A stretch of 60,741 bases of DNA, taken from Gammaproteobacteria bacterium. GTDB lineage: Bacteria; Pseudomonadota; Gammaproteobacteria; UBA9214. Shown here one piece after another: positions 25,777 to 34,276 of the stretch. Below the pieces are notes generated by a model. It was not told the origin of the DNA. It searched no databases and saw only the letters and a program-made list of their open reading frames with translations. The position numbers were made by a program, and so were the translations under genes. The stretch is from positions 1-60,741 of the forward strand of contig JAOUBY010000005.1 in assembly GCA_029860045.1 (NCBI GenBank), given 5' to 3'. Every line of letters starts with the position of its first letter. Position 1 is the first letter of the stretch.

Positions 25777-27561
25777 ATGGCCAGTCAGAAACCCATCTTC
25801 GGCTTGATGTCGCGCAAGGTTCTGTTCGGAACCACTCTCGCTGCGGCCCTGTTTTTCATGATAGTCGGTGTCATCTTCTGGGGCGGCTTCAATACGGTTA
25901 TGGAGGCCACCAACACCCTGTCATTCTGTATTTCCTGTCATGAAATGGAAGAAAACGTTTATCAGGAATACACAAAAACCATTCACTACACCAACCGCAG
26001 TGGTGTACGCGCCACCTGCTCCGATTGTCACGTACCTGATCCATGGGTGCACAAGGTTGTGCGTAAAATCCAGGCCAGTAACGAGGTAGTACATAAAGTA
26101 CTGGGTTCGATTAATACCCCGGAGAAGTTCGATAAAAAACGCCTTAAACTGGCAAAAAATGTCTGGCGTGCAATGAAAACGACGGACTCGCGCGAATGCC
26201 GCAACTGTCATGATTTCGATTCCATGAATCCGGAAGATCAGAAAAAACGTTCGCGCAAGCAGCATATCAACGGCATGGAAGCAGGCAATACCTGTATCGA
26301 CTGCCACAAGGGGATAGCGCATACAAAGGTGCACGACCAGCTGACTGATGAAGAATTGACGGCACTGGAACAGCCGCACCCGGAGAACAAGCGCCCGATA
26401 CCGCCACAGTGGCAGGCGTTTATCGATGCCCAGGCCGCCGGCAAGGCCCCTGCAAAAGAAGAGGAAGAAGTCGAGGAAGAGGTCGATGAAACGACCTCCA
26501 CGGCTGTGGAACAGGCCCCTGAAGCCACAACAGAAAGCGCAGCTGCTGCTCCAGCCGCTGCCGCCGCAGCAGCTGCGTCTACCGGCCCTGCAGCGAACAT
26601 CGACTGGTCAGGCATCGAGCCAAGGGAAGTTGTCCTGTTCTACCCCGGCCAGGCTTCAATGGAATGGACCCTGAAAGGCAGTGACCATGGTGGTAAACGT
26701 GCCTTTGTAACGGGTGACCGTTGCTTTGAGTGTCACGAAGATGAGGAAGTTGATATCGGTGATCTGATCATATCCGGTGACAAGGCCGAAGCTACGCCTA
26801 TTCCCGGCAAGCGTGGCAGCATCGCGGTCAACATTCAGGCGGCGCACGACGCCAGTAACCTGTACATGCGCTTCCAGTGGGAAGACGGTGAGCACGCGCC
26901 CATTCCGTTTGCCGACGGTGGCAAGATGGATCCGGACAACCCGGTCAAGCTGGCCATCATGCTGGCCACAGACAATGAAGATGATCCGAAAGTGGAATAT
27001 GCAGAACGTGCAGGTTGCTGGCAGTCCTGTCACCACGATGCCAATTACATGCCTCACCAGCCTGACAAGGCCACCCTGGCGGACAGTCCGCTGGCTGCGC
27101 GACTCGATCTGAGCATGGGCTTCACCAAGTACCTCAAAGAAAGTCGCACTTCAATCGAGATTGAAGGCAAGGAAGGCAAGATGCGCGGTGGCTGGGGCAA
27201 TCTGAAAGATGAAGCCGCGATCCGGGCAGCGCTGGAGAACGGTTCGTTCATGGACCTGCTGCGCTACAAGTCCGGCACCGGTGAATCCGAAGATGGTTAT
27301 ATCCTGGCCGAGCGCGTCATGACCGGCGGTCAGGGGGTGAATTTCACGGGCAGCCTCAAGGATGGTGTATGGACGGTTGAAATGACCCGCAAGCTGACCT
27401 CGGACAAGCCCGGCGACATCAGCATGAGCACTGATGAGTGGTATAACATTGGTTTCGCGATTCACGATGATTACAGCAACAGCCGCTTCCATCATGTGTC
27501 ACTGGGGCTGAAGCTGGGCTTTGATGATGAAGATGCAGAAATCAATGCAATAGGGAAGTAA
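25777..27561 (+). CDS. NapC/NirT-type tetraheme cytochrome fused to an ethylbenzene dehydrogenase-like heme-binding domain
   Basis: N-terminal TM; CISCH, CSDCH, CRNCH, CIDCH; Ala/Glu-rich linker; C-terminal part with CFECH, CX3CH (CWQSCH), VNIQAAHDASNLYMRFQWED and WTVEMTRKLTSDKPGDISMSTDEWYNIGFAIHDD. Confidence 0.85.
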   Translation: MASQKPIFGLMSRKVLFGTTLAAALFFMIVGVIFWGGFNTVMEATNTLSFCISCHEMEENVYQEYTKTIHYTNRSGVRATCSDCHVPDPWVHKVVRKIQASNEVVHKVLGSINTPEKFDKKRLKLAKNVWRAMKTTDSRECRNCHDFDSMNPEDQKKRSRKQHINGMEAGNTCIDCHKGIAHTKVHDQLTDEELTALEQPHPENKRPIPPQWQAFIDAQAAGKAPAKEEEEVEEEVDETTSTAVEQAPEATTESAAAAPAAAAAAAASTGPAANIDWSGIEPREVVLFYPGQASMEWTLKGSDHGGKRAFVTGDRCFECHEDEEVDIGDLIISGDKAEATPIPGKRGSIAVNIQAAHDASNLYMRFQWEDGEHAPIPFADGGKMDPDNPVKLAIMLATDNEDDPKVEYAERAGCWQSCHHDANYMPHQPDKATLADSPLAARLDLSMGFTKYLKESRTSIEIEGKEGKMRGGWGNLKDEAAIRAALENGSFMDLLRYKSGTGESEDGYILAERVMTGGQGVNFTGSLKDGVWTVEMTRKLTSDKPGDISMSTDEWYNIGFAIHDDYSNSRFHHVSLGLKLGFDDEDAEINAIGK

Positions 27562-27583
27562 GTACAACCTGACTCGTACCAGG

Positions 27584-27617
27584 GCCGCAGGGACGCATTT
27601 GTCCCTGCGGCTTTTTT
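27584..27617 (+). terminator. Intrinsic terminator
   Basis: gccgcagggac-gcattt-gtccctgcggc followed by tttttt. Confidence 0.92.
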
Positions 27618-27675
27618 GCGAACTGAGCCTCGGTTATGATTGTCTCAACCACGATCATATGAAGAGAACAAGCCC

Positions 27676-28008
27676 ATGAAGCGTCAATCATTGCTACTGG
27701 TTATTTTGCTGGCAGTTTTTAATCATGGCGTATTCGCCAATGGTGATGATAGCCAGCTGGTGATTATCAAGGATTACAAGTTTGTCCCGCAGGAAGTTAC
27801 CATCAAGCGTGGCCAGACCCTGCGCTGGGAAAATCGTGAAAAACGCCAGTATCACAGCGTCTGGTTCGAGGCGCTGGGCGAAGATGAGCCCGAAGACTAC
27901 CTGTTCCCCGATGATTCCTATGAGCGTGAATTCACGCAAGCGGGTTCTTTTCCCTACCGTTGTGGTCCACACCCTGAAATGACGGGTACGGTACACGTAG
28001 CAGAGTAA
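27676..28008 (+). CDS. Cupredoxin (plastocyanin/azurin-like type 1 Cu protein)
   Basis: VIIKDYKFVPQEVTIKRGQTLRWEN...YHSVWFE...FPYRCGPHPEMTGTVHV (H...C..H..M). Confidence 0.87.
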   Translation: MKRQSLLLVILLAVFNHGVFANGDDSQLVIIKDYKFVPQEVTIKRGQTLRWENREKRQYHSVWFEALGEDEPEDYLFPDDSYEREFTQAGSFPYRCGPHPEMTGTVHVAE

Positions 28009-28011
28009 TTC

Positions 28012-29577
28012 ATGCCATACAAAGAAATTTTGTCAAAAGCTGTATTGTTGGGCCTTGCGCTCGCAATAACATCTGTGACTTTCGCGGATGATGTTGCAAA
28101 ACACTATAAAGACAACTGTGCCGTTTGCCACAACGAACATCGCCTGGGCGGCATAGGACCTGCGCTGCTGCCTGGCAATCTTAAACGTCTGCGCAAAAAA
28201 ACCGCTGTTGATGTCATCTCAAATGGTCGCGCTGCTACCCAGATGCCCGCCTTTGCAGAAAAGCTGTCAGAAACAGACATCAAGGCACTGGTTGAATACA
28301 TTTATACGCCGCCTGAAGAAATGCCTGTCTGGGGTCTGGACAAAATAAGTGCCAGTCACATCATCCACAATCATGAATCCGAACTGCCGAACAAGCCGGT
28401 GTTCAAGGTCGATGATCTGTTGAACATGTTCCTGGTCGTGGAACTCGGCGACCACCACGTCACCCTGCTCGATGGGGACCGTATGGAGCCCATACACAGG
28501 TTCAAATCACGCTTTGCCTTGCACGGAGGCCCAAAATATTCATCATCAGGACGTTTTGTCTATTTCGCCTCGCGTGACGGCTGGATCAGCAAGTACGATA
28601 TTTACAATCTAAAACTGGTAGCCGAGATCCGCGCCGGCATCAACACCCGCAACCTCGCGGTATCTGCTGATGGCCGTTATGTGATGGTGGCAAATTACCT
28701 GCCGCATTCACTGGTACTTCTGGATGCGTCCGACCTGAGACCGATCAAGCTGTACGATGTCAGGGACAGCAATGGAAATACTTCCCGCGTCAGTGCCGTT
28801 TATACAGCACCACCGCGCAACAGTTTTATCGCGGCACTCAAGGACATCCAGGAAGTCTGGGAAATATCATACGATAATGACCCGCCAATCGGTTTCGACG
28901 GCTGGGTGCACGATTACCGCACCGATTCCGGCGAAAACGTCGAACCTGAGCCTTTCCCGGTTCGGAAAATCAAGGTTAATGATTACATCGACGATTTCTT
29001 CTTCGACCAGGAGTACGTATCCCTGATCGGGGCCTCTCGCGAAGGCAAGGGACAAGTGGTCGATATGGATATCGGCAGGGTCATCGTCACAGACCTGGAA
29101 CTGCCGGGTATGCCGCACCTTGGCTCGGGAATAACCTGGGAATACAAGGGTCGGCCTGTACTGGCAACGCCGAACCTGAAAAAAGGCGATGTCAGCGTAA
29201 TCGATATGGAAACATGGAAGGCCATCAAACATATTGAAACCCTTGGCCCCGGCTTTTTCATGCGCAGTCATGAAAACACACCTTACGCCTGGGTCGATGT
29301 ATTCTTTGGCCCCAACAAGGATGCGATGCACGTGATTGACAAGAGTACGCTGGAAATCGTCAAGACGCTGCGCCCCGTACCGGGCAAAACAGCGGCACAC
29401 ATCGAGTTCACCCGTGATGGGAAATATGCCCTGCTCAGCATCTGGGACCCGGACGGCGCCGTGATTGTGTACGACGCGGCAACACTGGAGGAAGTAAAGC
29501 GCATACCGATGAACAAACCGTCGGGCAAATACAATGTATACAACAAGACCCGCTATTCAGCGGGGACAAGCCACTGA
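28012..29577 (+). CDS. nirN: NirN-like cytochrome c / d1-type propeller protein (NirS paralogue)
   Basis: CAVCHNEHRLGGIGPALLPGNLKRLRKK; d1 propeller with MFLVVELGDHHVTLLDGDRMEPIHRFKSRFALHGGPKYSSSGRFVYFASRDGWISKYDIY. Confidence 0.75.
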   Translation: MPYKEILSKAVLLGLALAITSVTFADDVAKHYKDNCAVCHNEHRLGGIGPALLPGNLKRLRKKTAVDVISNGRAATQMPAFAEKLSETDIKALVEYIYTPPEEMPVWGLDKISASHIIHNHESELPNKPVFKVDDLLNMFLVVELGDHHVTLLDGDRMEPIHRFKSRFALHGGPKYSSSGRFVYFASRDGWISKYDIYNLKLVAEIRAGINTRNLAVSADGRYVMVANYLPHSLVLLDASDLRPIKLYDVRDSNGNTSRVSAVYTAPPRNSFIAALKDIQEVWEISYDNDPPIGFDGWVHDYRTDSGENVEPEPFPVRKIKVNDYIDDFFFDQEYVSLIGASREGKGQVVDMDIGRVIVTDLELPGMPHLGSGITWEYKGRPVLATPNLKKGDVSVIDMETWKAIKHIETLGPGFFMRSHENTPYAWVDVFFGPNKDAMHVIDKSTLEIVKTLRPVPGKTAAHIEFTRDGKYALLSIWDPDGAVIVYDAATLEEVKRIPMNKPSGKYNVYNKTRYSAGTSH

Positions 29578-30567
29578 TTATTTAATGTACTGTTCCCTGT
29601 TTTTGTCCGTCAACGCCTTCAGGAAACTTGTAATATCACTCACCTGCTGATCATCGAGGTCTTCGTCCAGTTGCAGCTTTCCCATCTGGCGCACGGCTTC
29701 ATCTAGCGTTTTTATTTTTCCGTCATGGAAATAGGGCGCCGTCAGTGCCACGTTACGAAGTGGTGCCACCTTGAAAACCATGCGGTCACTCTCATCCCTG
29801 GTGAGCGCGTACATTCCAGGGTCAGTCTGGTTTTCGTAGGGGTTTTCCCTGCCAAGCGGTTCATACGCATCGCCACCGAGCAGTACTCCATAGTGACATT
29901 CCTTGCAGTCAACCTTGATAAAGGTTTTCAGGCCCCGTTGTTCTGCCTCGCTTAATGCATCGGCCTCGCCATTCATGAAATCATCGAAACGACCTGGCGT
30001 GATCAGCGTTCGCTCGAAGGCCGCGATGGCCTCTGCAATATTCTGGTAGGTAACGGCCGGCTCATCACCAGGGAATGCCTCGGCGAAAGCATCCCGGTAT
30101 TCTGCAATACTCCGTATCTTCTCTTCCACCGCCTGTTCGTCAGGCATTCCCATTTCGATCGGATTAAGAATCGGCGCCTTGGCCTGCTCGACCAGGTCCT
30201 CGGCACGGCCGTCCCAGAACTGGCTGTCCTGCCAGCCCGCATTCAGTACCGTTGGGCTGTTACGGGTCCCCTGCTCGCCTCTGGCGCCGGGTGAGGCATG
30301 CAGGTTATCGACGCCGGCGAAACCATCCTCGAGACGGTGACAGGATGCACAGGACTGGGTGTCATTGATAGACAGGCGTTTCTCAAAATAGAGCTGCTTG
30401 CCCAGTGCAATACGCTCCGGCTTGTCATTTTCTGAACCCGGCATGGCGCCCGGCAATGGTGAAAAAAAGCGGTTAGCGCGGCGGATCAGCAGGTCGGCAT
30501 CATCAGCGAATACAGTAGTTGCCGCCAGTAACAGGAAGGTTATAACGATCCAGGCTATGTGTTTCAT
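29578..30567 (-). CDS. Di-heme cytochrome c peroxidase / MauG family
   Basis: LGKQLYFEKRLSINDTQSCASCHRLEDGFAG; CKECHYG; FKVAPLRNVALTAPYFHDGKIKTLDEAVRQMG. Confidence 0.92.
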   Translation of the reverse strand: MKHIAWIVITFLLLAATTVFADDADLLIRRANRFFSPLPGAMPGSENDKPERIALGKQLYFEKRLSINDTQSCASCHRLEDGFAGVDNLHASPGARGEQGTRNSPTVLNAGWQDSQFWDGRAEDLVEQAKAPILNPIEMGMPDEQAVEEKIRSIAEYRDAFAEAFPGDEPAVTYQNIAEAIAAFERTLITPGRFDDFMNGEADALSEAEQRGLKTFIKVDCKECHYGVLLGGDAYEPLGRENPYENQTDPGMYALTRDESDRMVFKVAPLRNVALTAPYFHDGKIKTLDEAVRQMGKLQLDEDLDDQQVSDITSFLKALTDKNREQYIK

Positions 30568-30611
30568 GCTTACTCAGAAGGTGCCCATTCAGGCTGGAAG
30601 CTGCCGGCCGG

Positions 30612-31178
30612 CTACTGCACACCCTTGCTGATCAGGAAGCTGCTGTATTGCTTGTCGGTACCGTTGATATGGTCGATCAGCCAGCTCTTTAAGTAATTGA
30701 AGCCATGGCGCATGGCCAGGTCATGGTCTTCCTCATACTCGGCCAGCACTGCATCGACCTCTCTAATCATCGCATTATGCTGGGCCTTGTGAGCCTCAAA
30801 ATCAGGATAGCCATTCTCCTCCATCAACCCTTCCTCGTAGGAGAAATGTGTCTTGGTATAGTCGACCAGTTCAGCCAGTGCCTCCCGTTCAAATTCCTCA
30901 CCGGTGGAATAATCCACGGCAGTCGCCAGCTGGTTGATCAGATTGATGAGTTTTCTGTGCTGCTGATCGATGGAATCGATGCCAACACTGTACTCATCCC
31001 TCCATTCAATATAGGGTTTTGACGACAGCTTTCTGTAAATAAATGGAATAGCCACCAGGATGGCCACCAGGGCCCAGGTCAGGGGACTGGTGGGTCCGGC
31101 CATGAACCCCAGGATCACTGCTGTGATGAGACTCAGCATGAGCAGCGCAAGCCCGAACATACCCAGATTTTTATTCAT
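30612..31178 (-). CDS. Membrane-anchored bacteriohemerythrin
   Basis: Two N-terminal TM helices; WRDEYSVGIDSIDQQHRKLINLINQL...HFSYEEGLMEENGYPDFEAHKAQHNAMIREVDAV...WLIDHINGTDKQYSSFL. Confidence 0.88.
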   Translation of the reverse strand: MNKNLGMFGLALLMLSLITAVILGFMAGPTSPLTWALVAILVAIPFIYRKLSSKPYIEWRDEYSVGIDSIDQQHRKLINLINQLATAVDYSTGEEFEREALAELVDYTKTHFSYEEGLMEENGYPDFEAHKAQHNAMIREVDAVLAEYEEDHDLAMRHGFNYLKSWLIDHINGTDKQYSSFLISKGVQ

Positions 31179-31358
31179 GGAAACACCCTAGCATAATTGT
31201 CGATCTACACAGAGGCCGGCCTCTCCCGTTCGACTGTGGACCTTGCATTAAATAAAACAACTATTGGTAAGAAATTAATCTTTGGTTATAGCAACATCCC
31301 GTTATCATCAGCCCACAACAGGCAACCCGAAATGTACAGGCTTAAGCACCCCCACAAC

Positions 31359-31372
31359 TTGATCTCCATCAA
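31359..31372. promoter_or_regulatory. FNR/DNR-like palindrome TTGATCTCCATCAA
   Basis: Perfect TTGAT-N4-ATCAA in the intergenic region between the hemerythrin gene (-) and the small ORF at 31490 (+). Confidence 0.65.
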
Positions 31373-31489
31373 AGCAAATCCCTCCAGAATATCAACCGCA
31401 CAGAATATAGCCCTCAATCCCATGCTGAATGGCGCCTGAATTGAATACCTGGTGTTATTTTCCCCGCTAATTGGGTTAAGATTTCGCTG

Positions 31490-31669
31490 ATGGAAATCCT
31501 GTATTTCACACTTGCGGCCATCTTACTGTATTTCGGAGCCGACTGGATACTCAATCGTGCTGAGAAGGCAGCCGGTAAGCGTTTTGAATACCGCAGCCTG
31601 ATATTTTTTGCCATTCTGCTGGTGATGGCTCTGACCTCCTTTGCGTTGGTCAGACAACTGACCGGCTAG
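31490..31669 (+). CDS. Small (59 aa) two-TM protein, below the ORF-track cutoff
   Basis: MEILYFTLAAILLYFGADWILNRAEKAAGKRFEYRSLIFFAILLVMALTSFALVRQLTG*. Confidence 0.5.
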   Translation: MEILYFTLAAILLYFGADWILNRAEKAAGKRFEYRSLIFFAILLVMALTSFALVRQLTG

Positions 31670-31753
31670 CTTTTTTTTCAAATACCCCCTGTGGGTCGAT
31701 CACCAGCCAAATACTTGACCGGAGAGGGCTAAAATAACCAATTACAGGCGTTC

Positions 31754-31767
31754 TTGATCCAGATCAA
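31754..31767. promoter_or_regulatory. FNR/DNR-like palindrome TTGATCCAGATCAA
   Basis: Perfect TTGAT-N4-ATCAA upstream of the CuA oxidase/NOR-like operon. Confidence 0.72.
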
Positions 31768-31853
31768 GGCACCAGACCACCGACAAGGGTTCTCATACGC
31801 AGAGTACAGGCCGCGGCTTACCATCGCGTGCGCAAATATAAACCAAAAGGGAG

Positions 31854-32036
31854 ATGGCCAGTATGTCCGATGCAGAGCACAGCAACCCACCAGACGACGA
31901 AAATGAACGCATACCAGCCATGCAGCAGCTGCTGGACAATCCATTTCTGTTGCTATTCCTCGGAGTTGTCATGCCAACGGTCTTCTACCTGATCTGGGGG
32001 ATCATGGAAATCATCTCCATTCCAATCGCAAAATAA
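31854..32036 (+). CDS. Small single-TM subunit of heme-copper oxidase operon (subunit IIa-like)
   Basis: 60 aa: ...PAMQQLLDNPFLLLFLGVVMPTVFYLIWGIMEIISIPIAK; directly upstream of subunit II. Confidence 0.6.
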   Translation: MASMSDAEHSNPPDDENERIPAMQQLLDNPFLLLFLGVVMPTVFYLIWGIMEIISIPIAK

Positions 32037-32053
32037 CCAAGGGAAACAAAACC

Positions 32054-32587
32054 ATGGCCATTACTCCTCCTCCCGAGCGTGTCTGGTGGAATATACCGAT
32101 CGCGCGTACCGAGATTACCTGGATTGTTATCGCCTTCGCCTGGGGACTGTTGATGTTCTCGGCAATGATCTACTGGCACATCGAGGGTGAACAAAACCTT
32201 TCCAATGAATCCTATCGCACCACACCGGCCGCCTTTTCAGAAAAGGCTAATGCCATGGTGGAGCAATACCAGGTGCGCGAGGAGGCCGGCATGCCTGTCG
32301 TGCACCCGCCACCCGGCAGCGATGTCTACATGATCGCACGCCTGTGGCAGTGGTGGCCTATCCTGGAATTCGAGAAAGACCAGACCTATCGTCTGCATCT
32401 CTCCTCCATGGACTGGCAACACGGATTCTCACTACAGCCGGTCAACATCAACCTGCAGGTCCATCCCAACTACGACATGGTCGTAACACTGACACCCAAT
32501 GAGTCAGGCGAATTCGGGGTGGTGTGTAACGAATTCTGCGGCATTGGCCACCACAACATGATCGGCAAGATCTACGTTACGGAATAA
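32054..32587 (+). CDS. Heme-copper oxidase subunit II with CuA site
   Basis: N-terminal TM; MDWQHGFSLQP ... GVVCNEFCGIGHHNMIGKIYV (CxxxCxxxHxxM). Confidence 0.92.
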   Translation: MAITPPPERVWWNIPIARTEITWIVIAFAWGLLMFSAMIYWHIEGEQNLSNESYRTTPAAFSEKANAMVEQYQVREEAGMPVVHPPPGSDVYMIARLWQWWPILEFEKDQTYRLHLSSMDWQHGFSLQPVNINLQVHPNYDMVVTLTPNESGEFGVVCNEFCGIGHHNMIGKIYVTE

Positions 32588-32599
32588 GGGAGACACGAG

Positions 32600-34276
32600 A
32601 TGTCAGACTTCAATCATCGCGTTTGCCCGGCCACCGGGTTACGTATTCACAAGTCCGCTGAAAATCTAATCAAGGCAAATGCCGTTGTAGCCATTGTATT
32701 CCTTGCCGTGGGTGGTTTATTCGGCCTGATGGTCGCACTGACCCGCTGGCCCGGCGTGCACCTGCTGCCGGCCGACTGGTTCTATCTGGTACTCACCGGT
32801 CACGGTCTGGATGTGCTGCTGGTGTGGATTATCTTTTTCGAGATGGCGGTACTGTATTTTGCCTCGGCAATATTGCTCAATTCGCGACTGGCGGGGCCAC
32901 GCTGGGGCTGGGCCGCGTTTGCACTCATGCTGGTCGGCGCCATCATGACAAATGTTGCTGTTTTACAAGGCAATTCCAGTGTCATGTTCACCTCCTACGT
33001 GCCGATGCAGGCCGCGCCACATTTCTACCTGGGGCTGGTGCTGTTCGCGGTCGGTGCCCTGATCGGCTGTTTCGTGTTCTTCGGCACGCTGGTCGTCGCC
33101 AAGCAGGAAAAGACCTACAAGGGCTCGATACCACTGGTCACCTTTGGCGCCATGACCGCAGCCATCATTGCGGTATTTACTATTGCTTCGGGTGCAATCA
33201 TCCTGGTCCCGACCTTCCTGTGGTCGGTAGGCATCATCGGAAATATTGATACCCTGATGTACAAGACCATCTGGTGGGCCATGGGTCATTCCTCCCAGCA
33301 GATCAATGTTGCAGCCCATGTCTCGCTCTGGTATCTGATAGCAGCCGTTGTACTGGGTTCCAAACCGCTGTCCGAAAAAGTCAGCCGCATGGCATTCCTG
33401 ATGTATATCCTGTTCCTGCAACTTGCCAGTGCGCATCACCTGCTGGTTGAGCCGGGCATCAGTTCCTCGTGGAAAATCTTCAACACCAGTTATGCCATGT
33501 ACCTCGCGGTACTCGGCAGCATGATCCATGGCATGTCTATACCGGGTGCAATCGAGTCCGCCCAGCGTGCCCGTGGTTTCACCAACGGCCTGTTCGAGTG
33601 GTTACGCAAGGCACCGTGGGGTAACCCGGCCTTCTCCGGCATGTTCATGTCGCTGGTTATGTTCGGCTTCCTCGGTGGCATCACCGGCGTGGTGTTGGGC
33701 ACCGAACAGATCAACCTGATCATGCACAACACCCTGTATGTCCCGGGTCATTTCCATGCAACCGTGGTAGCCGGCACCACCCTGACCTTCATGGCGGCTA
33801 CCTACCTGATTGTTCCACTGATCTTTCAACGTGAGTTGATCATGAAGGGCCTGGCCAGGTGGCAACCCTACCTGTTCGGTCTCGGAGTGATGGGTATCTC
33901 GGTGTTCATGATGGGTGCCGGTACGCTGGGTGTACCCAGGCGTGTCTGGGACATCACCGGAGCTGACGCCCTGATCAAGTATGACTACTCCGGCGCAGCC
34001 TACCTGATGATGGGCCTGAACGGCATCAGCGCGATTATGGCAGCCCTTGGTGGCCTACTCTTTGTCATCATCATTGTCGGCTCAGTACTGTTTGGCAAAC
34101 GCACCGGTGACAAGCCGCTGGAAGGCATGACCATGACCACCGCCGCCAATTATGGCAGTGATGAACATCCCAAGATTCCAGGGACTGTCGTGCTGGTCGC
34201 GATATTCTTCACGGCCTTTATCCTTTACTACTTCGTCAACTGGAAGTACCTGGCCGAAGTATGGCCACTGCGCTAA
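32600..34276 (+). CDS. B-family heme-copper oxidase subunit I, NOR-like (Gln at cross-linked Tyr position)
   Basis: WWAMGHSSQQINVAAH aligns by eye to ba3 WWTGHPIVYFWLLP; SAHHLLVEPGISSSWKIFN (CuB HH); HNTLYVPGHFHATVVAGTTLTFMA (heme ligands). Confidence 0.85.
   Translation: MSDFNHRVCPATGLRIHKSAENLIKANAVVAIVFLAVGGLFGLMVALTRWPGVHLLPADWFYLVLTGHGLDVLLVWIIFFEMAVLYFASAILLNSRLAGPRWGWAAFALMLVGAIMTNVAVLQGNSSVMFTSYVPMQAAPHFYLGLVLFAVGALIGCFVFFGTLVVAKQEKTYKGSIPLVTFGAMTAAIIAVFTIASGAIILVPTFLWSVGIIGNIDTLMYKTIWWAMGHSSQQINVAAHVSLWYLIAAVVLGSKPLSEKVSRMAFLMYILFLQLASAHHLLVEPGISSSWKIFNTSYAMYLAVLGSMIHGMSIPGAIESAQRARGFTNGLFEWLRKAPWGNPAFSGMFMSLVMFGFLGGITGVVLGTEQINLIMHNTLYVPGHFHATVVAGTTLTFMAATYLIVPLIFQRELIMKGLARWQPYLFGLGVMGISVFMMGAGTLGVPRRVWDITGADALIKYDYSGAAYLMMGLNGISAIMAALGGLLFVIIIVGSVLFGKRTGDKPLEGMTMTTAANYGSDEHPKIPGTVVLVAIFFTAFILYYFVNWKYLAEVWPLR

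Noticed and set aside
18598-29577. Complete set of all d1 genes including nirE (SUMT)
   Set aside because: No uroporphyrinogen methyltransferase was found in the window; nirE must lie elsewhere or be replaced by cysG.
31197-31439. 80-aa plus-strand ORF
   Set aside because: Overlaps the FNR-like site, shows no signal, domain or convincing RBS, and has a composition unlike neighbouring genes.
32600-34276. Ordinary ba3-type oxygen reductase subunit I
   Set aside because: The CuB His and heme ligands fit, but the HPxxY tyrosine is replaced (HSSQQ), so a plain O2-reductase label is not the best reading. Kept as NOR-like pending phylogeny.
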